A program made the translations under genes and the position numbers. From positions 620,001 through 684,000 of the forward strand of contig CANMFX010000002.1 in assembly GCA_947497315.1 (NCBI GenBank): DNA of 64,000 nt, given 5' to 3'. Below, piece after piece: positions 47,168-56,080 of the stretch (positions are counted from its first letter, which is position 1; the number at the start of each line of letters is the position of its first letter). The notes beneath the pieces were generated by a model. The model did not search any database. It had not been told where the DNA came from and saw only the letters and a program-made list of their open reading frames with translations. This stretch comes from an uncultured Sphingomonadaceae bacterium (GTDB lineage Bacteria > Pseudomonadota > Alphaproteobacteria > Sphingomonadales > Sphingomonadaceae).

Positions 47168-47394
47168 GATGCAAATTCCTTAATTGGGGTGAGCGCCATT
47201 ACGGCGGCTTGGCGGGCGGGTCGGCCCGATAATATTTGTGGGATATCTGGAGTGCCTTGAGGGCACGGGCGAAACGGACGGGACACCGGGGAGCACCCCG
47301 CCCATTCCCGCGGGTGCCTACTCATGCCCCCTCGACATCGAGCCTCGAAGGCTCGAATCTCGGTCGTGCGACAGCGCGTAAAATAGTGGCTCAT
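47164..47394 (-). CDS. Small leader ORF coupled to the trimeric adhesin gene
   Basis: A 76-codon frame that starts at ATG 47394 with a near-ideal ribosome site (GGGGAGG, 6 bases before the ATG) and ends in TGA that overlaps the adhesin ATG as ATGA. The product is Arg/Pro/Cys-rich (MSHYFTRCRTTEIRAFEARC at the start) and matches no family I know. The DNA under it has several hairpins (GAGCC-TTCGA-GGCTC, GTGCC-CTCAA-GGCAC). It may be a regulatory leader peptide that couples or gates adhesin translation, rather than a functional protein. The frame stays open upstream to 47631, without a comparable ribosome site. Confidence 0.45.
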   Translation of the reverse strand: MSHYFTRCRTTEIRAFEARCRGGMSRHPREWAGCSPVSRPFRPCPQGTPDIPQILSGRPARQAAVMALTPIKEFAS

Positions 47395-47689
47395 ATGGTC
47401 CTCCCCGGTGCTTTCAAACCGCCGGTCTCTGGTCGATAACCGGCGTAGAAATGGAGGCAGCGACGATGACCGGCGCAGGGCCGATTCCGTCCGTTTGCAA
47501 TATGCCGTTTCCAGCCATTGCACTGCCGATCCGTTTCTGAGATGATGTAAACAGCGGTAAAGGGAGGGAAAAAGGGGTCGTGGCCAGATTGTCCGAAACG
47601 CATCCAATTTTGTCCGAAATACGCTCTTCATGGTCTAACGGCTGTCTCGAAATACCATGGAAGTGGCTATTTTCCGAAGAATCACCGTG

Positions 47690-49453
47690 ATGAAATTCAC
47701 GCGAGCAGCGGTATTTTTTTGGGTCGCGTTGCTATTGTGCAGTCATGTGGTGCCGCCTGCAGCCTTCGCGCAGGACGGTAGTGAGAACTGTGTTGAGAGT
47801 GACGAAGACAGGGCGAGTATCAATATTCTCGCCGATTTGCCGAACGGCCAGTTAAAACCGCTTGCGGCGAGTTACTTTCTGGATAGGGCGGGAACGATCA
47901 GTGCGGACAGGATAGCCGCCCAGACCTTCACCTTCATACCTTGCGAAGAGCAGTTTGATATCGCGCGCCCCCCCGGCGCGCTGTGGTTGAAATTCACAGC
48001 CCGCAATCCGCATGCGGACGAAAAGGCATGGGGCATATCGTTCATGGAAACCGTGGTGGATGACGTGACCCTGTTTCACGTGCGCGGCGGCGCGCTTGTC
48101 CAGATAGCGCAAGACGGCCGAACCATCCCGGCGGCGCAAAGCGACAATGACAGGCTGCAAACCGCTGTCTCTTTCCGCATCGAACCGGGTGCGGAAGAAA
48201 CCTTTTATGCCCGTGTTTCGGGCACCTATGCGCCCGCCGTCACACCGGTCATCGGATCGGTCAATCTGCTGTCGAGCTGGTCCAGCGGCTTCACCGCCAT
48301 ATCCGCCGTGATGCTGGGCTTTTGCATTATCATGATCTTGTTCAGCCTGATATTGTTTCGGCATATCCACCCGCGTTTCTATCAATTTTATGCGGCCTAT
48401 CTGATCGGCATGTTCTGTATGACATTCCTGTATGACGGGTGGCCGCGCGTCCTGTTTGGCTCAACCATTTCAACGCAGCAGTGGCGACCGTTTATTGAAC
48501 TGGCATCCGGTCTGGTGATGATCGCCAATATTCAATATTGCCGGATACTCCTGACCATCGATACCGATCCGCGGAAAAGAAAGCAGACTATATTTCATTG
48601 GCTAACCGGTCTTGGCGTGGTCGGCACCATATGGGCGATGATCGATCCATTGGATTGGGGAACACCGGTTTCCATCCTGCTCATCGTCAACCCGTTTATT
48701 CTGCTCTATGTGTCGGGCCGAAAAATGCTTGATGGCGTAAAGCAGGCTGTTCCGGTTTTTGCGTCTCTAGTGGCGCTTAGCCTGGGCCTTTTCTCGTCGC
48801 TCTATTTTTTCAAGTTCCCGGTCGCAGTTACGGAAACAAGCTCGGCATTTGATCTCATCATGATGCGGCCGATCACGCTCAGCTATAGCAGCTCGACGAT
48901 AGTGGAAGCCATATTCATGATGATCGCCATCTCTATCATGATCAATGCCATGCAAAGGCAAAGGAACGCTGCGGTGACCGAAGCGATAAAGCTTCGGGAT
49001 CAAATCGACATGTCCGATAGTCAGCGAGAGCAAACAGAGCAGATCCCAGTATCAAAAAGCGGCACACTCGATGCCCTGCGGGCGAGCGGCCTCGATAACA
49101 AACTGGCTCCTCCATCGGAGCAGGGTTTTCTGGATCGCGCCACCCAATCAGTTATTGAAAATGTGAACCAGAGAGGTTTTGGTGCCGGCGCGCTTGCTTC
49201 CGAACTAGGGGTCACTGAAAAAACGCTCGGCCGCCGGCTGAAAAAATCGCAAGGGTTGACACCAGCGGCCTTCATCCGATCGATACGACTGAGCTATGCC
49301 CGTGACCTCATCCTGCTTCGTCAGGCAGACACGGTTGCGGAAATTGCCGATGCGTCCGGATTTGCCAGTGTCAGCCACTTTGCCAAATTATACCGCCGGG
49401 AGTTCCGGGAAGCCCCCAGTCAGGCCCTGAAATCACTCAAAGCTGTGACCTAG
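47690..49453 (+). CDS. Membrane-bound AraC-type regulator with 7TMR-DISM sensor
   Basis: 587 residues from the ATG at 47690, where a signal peptide begins (ending AAFAQ); an ATG at 47657 would add 11 residues. The periplasmic domain (about 30-195) resembles 7TMR-DISM extracellular 2 (PPGALWLKFTARNPHADEKA). Seven membrane helices follow (about 205-425). A linker leads to a C-terminal AraC helix-turn-helix pair (about 490-580: LASELGVTEKTLGRRLKKSQ, then VAEIADASGFASVSHFAKLY). A DNA-binding domain directly tethered to a seven-helix receptor is unusual. It is divergent from the leader ORF/adhesin gene, 295 bases apart, and is the likely regulator of that gene. Confidence 0.87.
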   Translation: MKFTRAAVFFWVALLLCSHVVPPAAFAQDGSENCVESDEDRASINILADLPNGQLKPLAASYFLDRAGTISADRIAAQTFTFIPCEEQFDIARPPGALWLKFTARNPHADEKAWGISFMETVVDDVTLFHVRGGALVQIAQDGRTIPAAQSDNDRLQTAVSFRIEPGAEETFYARVSGTYAPAVTPVIGSVNLLSSWSSGFTAISAVMLGFCIIMILFSLILFRHIHPRFYQFYAAYLIGMFCMTFLYDGWPRVLFGSTISTQQWRPFIELASGLVMIANIQYCRILLTIDTDPRKRKQTIFHWLTGLGVVGTIWAMIDPLDWGTPVSILLIVNPFILLYVSGRKMLDGVKQAVPVFASLVALSLGLFSSLYFFKFPVAVTETSSAFDLIMMRPITLSYSSSTIVEAIFMMIAISIMINAMQRQRNAAVTEAIKLRDQIDMSDSQREQTEQIPVSKSGTLDALRASGLDNKLAPPSEQGFLDRATQSVIENVNQRGFGAGALASELGVTEKTLGRRLKKSQGLTPAAFIRSIRLSYARDLILLRQADTVAEIADASGFASVSHFAKLYRREFREAPSQALKSLKAVT

Positions 49454-49515
49454 TGCGTTTGGGAAGAATGTGGCTGAGAACGATATTCTATCAAAGCAAA
49501 AAAACAGCATCGCAC

Positions 49516-49914
49516 TTATTGTGCGCAAGCAACAACATCGACTTCGACGAGCCAGTCAGGCGAGACTAACCCGGCGACAAATACTGTCGTGATAGCTGGT
49601 CGTACGCCATCCAGCATTTCTTTTCGAACCTCGACAAGCCCGTCCATGTCTTCCCGGCGCACAAGGAAGAATGACATTTTTACAATATCTGCAAATTCCA
49701 TATTGGCTTTTTTCAGAACGGCCTCGACATTTTTTAACGCCTGTCGGCATTGACCCTGCACAGTGGGAGATAGTGGACTGCCGTCCGGGGAATCTCCAAT
49801 TTGACCCGATATGTACAGCGTGCGCGCACCGGCGGGTGTTTCAACGCCGTGAGCATAAATGCCATGATATGGGGAGGCTACCGGGAAAGGATCCAGTCGT
49901 TTGGAAATTGTCAT
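49516..49914 (-). CDS. RidA family deaminase
   Basis: 132 residues from the ATG at 49914 (AAGGAAC upstream). The YjgF/RidA pattern is present: TLYISGQIGDSPDG near 35-50, CRQALKNVEAVLKKANMEF in the middle and RPAITTVFVAGL near 105, with the Arg that binds the imino-acid carboxylate. RidA proteins hydrolyse reactive enamines/imines to keto acids. It is a longer, more divergent subfamily member than E. coli RidA. A LysR gene lies upstream on the same strand, 164 bases away, and may control it. Confidence 0.88.
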   Translation of the reverse strand: MTISKRLDPFPVASPYHGIYAHGVETPAGARTLYISGQIGDSPDGSPLSPTVQGQCRQALKNVEAVLKKANMEFADIVKMSFFLVRREDMDGLVEVRKEMLDGVRPAITTVFVAGLVSPDWLVEVDVVACAQ

Positions 49915-50078
49915 AAATGTTCCTTTTGTATCGGCAACGGCCTGTTTGGATTGGCTATTGCATTTGCTGTCGATACAAATGGTGCAAAAGGGAAATTTCA
50001 AAAAGCGAGTATATGGCAACAGGGCCAGGAGAAATTTTCCCGAGTTAGCCGATAATGGTCATGGGATGGTTCTAACCA

Positions 50079-50957
50079 TCAAGCTGCTTCGGCGAATAAC
50101 CAGTCAATGACCATCTGAATGGTAGGGTTCTTCTCGGCATTGGGCAGGTGGGTAACACTAAAACTATGATGCCAATTCATTGGTTCGGAAAACTCGACCA
50201 AAACGCCCTTTGTCAGATATTCCTGCACAATAAGTCTTGGTAATAAGGCAAGACCATGTCCACCAATGGCTGCTTTCGCAGCAACCATGAAATGTTCGAT
50301 GATGAAGGCGTGTTCGACTTTGGGTAGTGCAACTCCCGATTCTGTCTCCCAGAGATTCCACTCATTTTGTGCAAACACCTGTATCAGACGATTGGTAGCA
50401 ACAAGAGTATCGATATTATGATCTTTTTCATCAAGCAGTCCTGGCGCGCAGACAGGAATTAGCTCACCTTTCACCAGTTCCCTCGAAATCAGACCGTCCC
50501 ATTCTCCGGCACCATAACGTATGCTTAGATCTACCTCTTCTTTTGTGAGGTCCACAACGCGGTCTGATGTTAACAGTTCCAATTCTATGTCGGAAAATTG
50601 TTCAGCAAAGGAAGCAAGTCGTGGCACTAAAAACTGGGATGCGAATGACGCCACCGTAGCTAACCGAATGACTTTTGACCGAGGAGGTTTTCTCGAAAAT
50701 CGCTGGAAAGATTCTTCCAATATCCGAAATGCGGGACAAACAGAATCTCGAAGGGCGCGACCTTCCAATGTTAATGCGAGTGCGCCGGGTAAACGATCGA
50801 ACAACTGGGCTCCGATAAAATCCTCCAGCAAATGAATCTGCTTGCTAACCGCGCTTTGGGTGACGCCCAGCTCCTGAGCAGCGCGGACAAAGCTGAGATG
50901 TCGAGCTGCAACTTCAAATGCTCGGATCGCGTTTAGTGGGGGTAACCGTTTATCCAT
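50079..50957 (-). CDS. LysR-type transcriptional regulator (GcvA-like)
   Basis: 292 residues from the ATG at 50957 (GGAG nine bases upstream; GTG at 50963 also in frame). The N-terminal helix-turn-helix reads PPLNAIRAFEVAARHLSFVR, then AAQELGVTQSAVSKQIHLLE, the GcvA-type start. The C-terminal two thirds form the effector-binding periplasmic-protein fold. It lies between an EamA exporter gene and a RidA gene, all on the minus strand, which suggests that it regulates amino-acid or metabolite export and clean-up. The ligand is unknown. Confidence 0.92.
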   Translation of the reverse strand: MDKRLPPLNAIRAFEVAARHLSFVRAAQELGVTQSAVSKQIHLLEDFIGAQLFDRLPGALALTLEGRALRDSVCPAFRILEESFQRFSRKPPRSKVIRLATVASFASQFLVPRLASFAEQFSDIELELLTSDRVVDLTKEEVDLSIRYGAGEWDGLISRELVKGELIPVCAPGLLDEKDHNIDTLVATNRLIQVFAQNEWNLWETESGVALPKVEHAFIIEHFMVAAKAAIGGHGLALLPRLIVQEYLTKGVLVEFSEPMNWHHSFSVTHLPNAEKNPTIQMVIDWLFAEAA

Positions 50958-50998
50958 ATACACGCGCTCCAGTGGCGGAATTCAGTTCAGCGCATAGT

Positions 50999-51910
50999 TT
51001 AGCCCTTGTATCGGAAACGCACAAATCGAATGCGGGCGAGCTTGTAAATCGACAATATTTTCTCATCTACCACACATATTACAAGGCCGGTCATGACCAG
51101 CAGCATGCCAATCATTTCCCATCTACTAAAAATCTCATCCAAATATATGGAGGAGATTGCAATTCCAACTATAGGTATCAACAATGCAAATGGCGACACT
51201 GTGGCGCTGCTATATTGGCGCAACAGCCATCCCCAAATCGCATAAGCAACAACAGTTGCGAGATAACCCATATAGATAATGCTGGCCCATCCTTCGGGAG
51301 AAAGGGTCAAAATAAGTGAAACCGGTGTTGAGTTTTCCAAGAAATGAGATGCAACAAGCATCGGAACAATAGGGACAAGACTGGCCCAAATCATAAGGTG
51401 GAGAAGATTGACGCCCACCATCCCTTTCATGATGATATTGGCGATGGCCCAAGCCAACGCAGCTCCCAACAAAAGCATCAGACCAAAATTTGATACGTTT
51501 CCGCCGATACTCAAGAAGAAGGACAAGAAGCCCAAAACAGCAAAGACGATGCCAGTCAATTGTCCCAGTCTGACCTTCTCATCAAAAACCAGATAACTCA
51601 AAAAAATCGTGAAGAATATTTGTGCCTGCAACAGCAGCGATGCCATCCCCGCACTGGCATCCTGACGCATTGCCACAAATAACAGACCAAATTTTATAAT
51701 GCCCAGAAAGGTTCCGATCGCAACAACGTTCCATATGGATGTTCTGGGCAACGGAATGAAAAAGATTGCCGGAACTGCAGCAACAAAAAACCGGCAAGCG
51801 ATAAACAAGAGTGGTGGCAGCTCATCTAGGCCGATCTTGACGACAGTGAAACTTACGCCCCAGATGCAGACAACCGCCAGACATAGCAGTACATCCTTTA
51901 AAGCTATCAT
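50999..51910 (-). CDS. EamA/DMT-family transporter
   Basis: 303 residues with ten membrane helices in two EamA repeats, for example VLLCLAVVCIWGVSFTVVKI in the first and ALAWAIANIIMKGMVGVNLL in the second. Family members export amino acids, purines or related metabolites, though direction and substrate cannot be read here. The ATG at 51910 is chosen; a TTG at 51943 is in frame. Its stop lies 41 bases before the LysR start, so co-transcription is likely. Confidence 0.88.
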   Translation of the reverse strand: MIALKDVLLCLAVVCIWGVSFTVVKIGLDELPPLLFIACRFFVAAVPAIFFIPLPRTSIWNVVAIGTFLGIIKFGLLFVAMRQDASAGMASLLLQAQIFFTIFLSYLVFDEKVRLGQLTGIVFAVLGFLSFFLSIGGNVSNFGLMLLLGAALAWAIANIIMKGMVGVNLLHLMIWASLVPIVPMLVASHFLENSTPVSLILTLSPEGWASIIYMGYLATVVAYAIWGWLLRQYSSATVSPFALLIPIVGIAISSIYLDEIFSRWEMIGMLLVMTGLVICVVDEKILSIYKLARIRFVRFRYKG

Positions 51911-52200
51911 CGGTCGCTGATACTCAAAACCGTCCGCCAGCAAGCAACGAACCGCTGCAAGTGGGTAGAGTCAGAAAAACTGGGAAAAAGGGTTCGTAAA
52001 TCCATATTCGATTAACTGGGCCGAAAATGATAATTTGAGAAACGACATTTTGGAAATGGGTTGAGGAGAAAAACTCATCTTTGTCGTTGTTATCCTCGAT
52101 AGTTCTCTTATCTCCGCCAACAGTGATTCTTCTCTTCTCACCTCTTGCCGAGAGCGGCCTTGCATCCTTATGTGGGATAAAACAAATCTAGGATAAAAAT

Positions 52201-53166
52201 ATGACCGAAACACATCGTACGAAAATGCTGATCCTGGGCTCTGGCCCAGCCGGGCTGAGTGCTGCCATTTATGGCGCGCGCGCCGGGCTGGAACCGATTG
52301 TCGTACAGGGACTTCAACCAGGTGGTCAGCTGACAATCACAACCGATGTGGAGAATTACCCGGGGTTCCGTGATGTCATTCAGGGCCCATGGTTGATGGA
52401 AGAGATGCAGGCACAAGCGGAAAAAGTCGGTACGCGCACCATGTTTGATACGATTGTAGATGTAGATGTTTCGCAACGGCCTTTTCGGATGACTGGTGAT
52501 GGCGGAACGATCTATGAAGGCGACACGCTGGTCATTGCGACCGGTGCGCAAGCCAAATGGTTAGGCGTCGAAGGCGAACAAGAACTAGGAGGCAAAGGCG
52601 TTTCGGCCTGTGCGACCTGTGACGGCTTTTTCTATCGCGGCAAGAAAGTGGTCGTGATCGGCGGCGGAAATACTGCGGTGGAAGAAGCGCTCTATATGAC
52701 CAATCACAGCGATGACGTCACCCTGATCCATCGCCGGGACAGCTTACGCGCCGAGAAAATTCTGCAGGACCGGCTTCTTTCCAATCCGAAAATCAGTGTG
52801 TTGTGGAACAAGACAGTGGAAAAATTTGTCGGTGGCGGTGATCCGGAAGGCCTGGTCGGCGTTGATCTGGTCGATACGCAGACGGGTGAGAAAAGCCATC
52901 TCGCTACGGATGGTGCATTTGTAGCCATCGGTCACGCGCCTGCAACGGAGATATTCAAAGACCATCTCGATTTGATTGACGGCGGTTATATCGAAGTTGA
53001 GCCGGGCACACCGAAGACCAAAATTCCGGGCCTGTTTGCCTGTGGTGATGTTATGGATCATGTCTATCGGCAGGCTGTGACGGCGGCGGGAACCGGCTGT
53101 ATGGCGGCGCTCGATGCAGAGCGTTTTCTGGCTGAAGAAGAATTTGAGTTGCTCGCGGCTGAATAA
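52201..53166 (+). CDS. trxB: Thioredoxin reductase
   Basis: 321 residues, the usual TrxB length. FAD motif ILGSGPAGLSAAIYGARAG near the N-terminus, the redox-active CATC at residues 137-140, NADPH motif VVIGGGNTAVEEALY, and the FAD-end motif GLFACGDVMDHVYRQAVTAA. It reduces thioredoxin with NADPH in the cytoplasm. AGGA lies before the ATG. Its stop directly abuts that of the convergent XrtA-associated hydrolase gene. Confidence 0.97.
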   Translation: MTETHRTKMLILGSGPAGLSAAIYGARAGLEPIVVQGLQPGGQLTITTDVENYPGFRDVIQGPWLMEEMQAQAEKVGTRTMFDTIVDVDVSQRPFRMTGDGGTIYEGDTLVIATGAQAKWLGVEGEQELGGKGVSACATCDGFFYRGKKVVVIGGGNTAVEEALYMTNHSDDVTLIHRRDSLRAEKILQDRLLSNPKISVLWNKTVEKFVGGGDPEGLVGVDLVDTQTGEKSHLATDGAFVAIGHAPATEIFKDHLDLIDGGYIEVEPGTPKTKIPGLFACGDVMDHVYRQAVTAAGTGCMAALDAERFLAEEEFELLAAE

Positions 53167-53988
53167 TCAGGTGTTTTTGAGGACGTCCAAAAGCTGGTTT
53201 TCGAGCCAGCGTTTGGACTTGTCATCGGCAAAACTATGAGACGCGCTATCTAGTGCCTCGGTGGTAATGTTCGGCAACGCTCTGACAGCTGCAAAGTCTT
53301 TGCTGGTCCAGGCCGCCAGAAACGCGCGGGCCGTGGTATCTCTGCTGGCCAGCAATATACGGCAGGGTTTATCCAACCGGATCAGTCCGTTTTTAAGACG
53401 GTTAGCAAGATCGGTATTTTCTTGTTTTTGAGTCGCTTGTTTAAGTCCACTCGCAAGCTTTCTTAAGTCGATCTTGCCGGTAAACAGCTCGACAATTGAC
53501 TTTGGATTTTTCAAACGCTCCCAATAACGTGACCGTATGACGGACGGTGGCGGCTTGGTTGGCGTTTGAGCGGTCGGATCAGCTTCTTCGATAACCCACG
53601 GGTTGGCCAATATGGTGCGATCAATAGCTGTATTATTGCCAAATAGCGCTAAAGCGGTAGCCGCATCGCAATTGCCGAAAGCGACTATCTTGGAAAGCTT
53701 AGGACATGTTTCGCGAAAATGTTCCGTTGCGGCTTCGATATCGGCTCGTGTTTCCAGAAAGCCCTGGTTACTGCCGCTGCTATCGCCAATTCCGCGGCGG
53801 TCATAGCGAAAAACAGCAAAGCCCTCTGCGGCGATCTTTTCCGCTAATCTTGCCATGCCAGCATGGGCGCCAGCCCTGATCTCGTTGCCGCCGCTCACGA
53901 TCAGCAACCCGGTCGTCCGTCTAGCACTGTCGAGTGTTCCCGCAAGCATCGAGTCTTCGCACATGAAATGATGAAAGGACCGCGTCAT
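53167..53988 (-). CDS. Exosortase A system-associated hydrolase 1
   Basis: 273 residues from the ATG at 53988, chosen because it forms an ATGA overlap with the stop of hydrolase 2; an ATG at 54000 is also in frame. Alpha/beta-hydrolase fold: an oxyanion region GLLIVSGGNEIRAGAH, then FAVFRYDRRGIGDSSG. The nucleophile elbow reads AFGNCDAATAL, with Cys in place of Ser, as is usual for this XrtA-linked family. SASHSFADD may supply the catalytic His. It acts in an XrtA exopolysaccharide locus by context; its substrate is unknown. Confidence 0.85.
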   Translation of the reverse strand: MTRSFHHFMCEDSMLAGTLDSARRTTGLLIVSGGNEIRAGAHAGMARLAEKIAAEGFAVFRYDRRGIGDSSGSNQGFLETRADIEAATEHFRETCPKLSKIVAFGNCDAATALALFGNNTAIDRTILANPWVIEEADPTAQTPTKPPPSVIRSRYWERLKNPKSIVELFTGKIDLRKLASGLKQATQKQENTDLANRLKNGLIRLDKPCRILLASRDTTARAFLAAWTSKDFAAVRALPNITTEALDSASHSFADDKSKRWLENQLLDVLKNT

Positions 53989-54695
53989 GCCGATACCCAT
54001 GCTGCCAAGTCGGTCGTTATGGCGCCTGAAAGAAGCACATCATCACCGGGTTCAGCGCGTAACCACAGCGCCGAACCGGCGATCCGCACATCGGCTTGTT
54101 GTGTGTTGTTTTCCAGCTGTACCGTGCGAATGCCATCGGACTGTGCGGGCAAGGCGTCTTCGAGTTCGGCAAACAGGGTATGACCAATGCTGTTGCCTGC
54201 AAGATTGACCTGACCTTGCTTTGCCTCTGCGACCAATTGCGCCATATCCGTGGATAGCCCCGCTTCCTTGTCAGAGGCCATGCGCGTACGCATCATTGTT
54301 CGCAACAAAGTTAAGCCTTTTGCAGGAGATAGTCGCCATTTTTTAGCATCATCATTAAAATCATCGATTAGGCATCCGCCGCGAAACGAAGCGATATAAA
54401 GCGGCTCGGACAGTGTTTCGGAACAAGTCGCCAGCGCCTGCCGCCAAATTTTCAAACTGGCCTGCTCCTGAGGGAAAAGGCTTTCATTGGTACCGGGCAA
54501 GTCGGGCAGGATGCTGCCGATGCCGTGCTCGGCGAGCAAGCGCATCATGTCGACCAGCATCCGTCGCATGCGGTTCATTTCATCGAATAGCGGCGGGATA
54601 ATCAGGATGGTTTTTGCGTGGATAGCGCCAACCTGCAGGCAAAGTTCATCATGTCCCTGAAACTGATAACTCGAATAGTCGAGCCTTGCCGTCAC
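53985..54695 (-). CDS. Exosortase A system-associated hydrolase 2
   Basis: 236 residues from a GTG at 54695 that overlaps the acyl carrier stop (GTGA). The alpha/beta-hydrolase features are PPLFDEMNRMRRML near residue 35, LPDLPGTNESLFPQEQ near 65, and a nucleophile elbow ASFRGG near 100. It belongs with the second hydrolase family found beside XrtA genes. Shorter than the family norm of about 270 residues, and the later catalytic residues are hard to place. It lies between acyl carrier protein and hydrolase 1, with overlaps at both ends. Confidence 0.8.
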   Translation of the reverse strand: MTARLDYSSYQFQGHDELCLQVGAIHAKTILIIPPLFDEMNRMRRMLVDMMRLLAEHGIGSILPDLPGTNESLFPQEQASLKIWRQALATCSETLSEPLYIASFRGGCLIDDFNDDAKKWRLSPAKGLTLLRTMMRTRMASDKEAGLSTDMAQLVAEAKQGQVNLAGNSIGHTLFAELEDALPAQSDGIRTVQLENNTQQADVRIAGSALWLRAEPGDDVLLSGAITTDLAAWVSA

Positions 54696-54964
54696 TCGGC
54701 TGCTTTCATCTCGGCAAAGGCAACGAGATTTCCGAATGTTTCGAAAAGCTCCCCATCGACTTCATCATCCTCGATCATGATGTCGAGACGGTCTTCTAGC
54801 TCTGTTAGAAGCCCTGCAACCGCCATGCTGTCCAGTTCCGGTAGCGCACCAAAAAGCTCAGTTTCCGCGGTAAACGCAGCAACCTGTGCTTCGCCCAGTC
54901 CCAATATGTCCTGCATGACCGCACGGACAGCGGCTTCTGGCGTCAATTCCGTATTTTCCGACAT
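54692..54964 (-). CDS. Acyl carrier protein of the XrtA locus
   Basis: 90 residues, acidic and helical. The phosphopantetheine site is ELDSMAVAGLL, with Ser at about residue 45. The ATG at 54964 is used, since the reading frame upstream starts with TTG. A carrier of this kind probably holds an acyl or aminoacyl group made by the nearby ligase. Its stop overlaps the start of the hydrolase 2 gene. Confidence 0.88.
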   Translation of the reverse strand: MSENTELTPEAAVRAVMQDILGLGEAQVAAFTAETELFGALPELDSMAVAGLLTELEDRLDIMIEDDEVDGELFETFGNLVAFAEMKAAE

Positions 54965-55007
54965 CAATAAACCCCCGACTCCGGATAACCGCGCTTCCCT
55001 AAAGCGA

Positions 55008-56039
55008 TCAACGCTTTCCTACAAGGGCTGACATCCGGTAACGCAGGATAGGCAACCAGGAAAGAGGGTTATTGGGCCAAAACATCTCCAAACGATACCG
55101 TGTGCGGACGTCTTCCATCCATTCGCGCTTGTAAGGATCATTACCTGTGCCGAAATCGATCAGTTTCACCCGATCAACATCAATGGCATGCTGAAACATG
55201 GCAACAGATAGCAAAGTGCCGGGCGATGATTTGGTGGCATCGGCGATATGAGCAAGCTTGTGGATAAGCGCTTCACCATTTTCCACGGTCCAAAATTGCG
55301 CTGCAACGGGCTTGCCGTCAATATAGGCGAGGCCAAGGCGCAAGCATCCGGCTGCGGCCTCCTGCTGGGCAATATTTTTCAGGAAATCCGGACTGCCTTC
55401 CTCTGGTTTCCAGCTTTTGCTGTAAACATCACAATAATCTGCCCAATGCTCTTCGGAAAATTCGGTCTCGATCCGGATGGAAACGATATTTTTCTTTGCT
55501 TTGCGGCGAACTGTGTTGCGTAGTTGGCCAGGCCGCTCAGCCCAATATTGGTCGAATGTGCGGCCGTTTACCGAAAGGATATGATTGTCATCCGCTTTTG
55601 ATTTGAATACCACCCAACCGGCTTGCTCAAACGCACGTTCGGTCAGACTGGCGGCGTGATCTTCCTCTGGAACAGGAGCAATTTCAATATGATGCGAAAG
55701 GGACTTGAGCTTCCTTGCGACCCCGGCAAGCAAAGCCAACTTAGTGACTTCATCAAATTTTCCGGTAAAAATCGGCCGATAGGTAAAATTATACCAGTTG
55801 GCGAGGGCGATATAGTTCCCGAACCTTTTTTTCGTCAGGAACATCCACGCTTGCGCGTCGTTTTCGGCGCTATGAACGATCAGCGGTTGAGTATCGGGCA
55901 GACACTGCTCATGCAGTTGTTTCAGCCATTCCATACGATCGAACAGTGACTTTTGAACGCTCCGGTCAAGCTTCTCGCCAGCTTCGGCTTGCGCCGACTG
56001 GAAATTATCGTGATATTCACTGTTCATCGCTATCGTCAT
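55008..56039 (-). CDS. GNAT/FemAB-like acyltransferase, XrtA locus
   Basis: 343 residues from the ATG at 56039 (a GTG at 56048 is in frame). Two GNAT-like halves are suggested: GRTFDQYWAERPGQLRNTVR and CLRLGLAYIDGKPVAAQFWT, then the common motif LSVAMFQHAIDVDRVKLIDF and GTGNDPYKREWMED. This pattern is shared by BioF2-like acetyltransferases and FemAB-type proteins found with XrtA. It may transfer an acyl group from the carrier protein to a sugar or lipid. It lies 43 bases upstream of the acyl carrier gene, same strand. Confidence 0.78.
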   Translation of the reverse strand: MTIAMNSEYHDNFQSAQAEAGEKLDRSVQKSLFDRMEWLKQLHEQCLPDTQPLIVHSAENDAQAWMFLTKKRFGNYIALANWYNFTYRPIFTGKFDEVTKLALLAGVARKLKSLSHHIEIAPVPEEDHAASLTERAFEQAGWVVFKSKADDNHILSVNGRTFDQYWAERPGQLRNTVRRKAKKNIVSIRIETEFSEEHWADYCDVYSKSWKPEEGSPDFLKNIAQQEAAAGCLRLGLAYIDGKPVAAQFWTVENGEALIHKLAHIADATKSSPGTLLSVAMFQHAIDVDRVKLIDFGTGNDPYKREWMEDVRTRYRLEMFWPNNPLSWLPILRYRMSALVGKR

Positions 56040-56080
56040 GTCTGTCACAATTCTGTACTTTTTCCCATAGGCTCAAGCAT

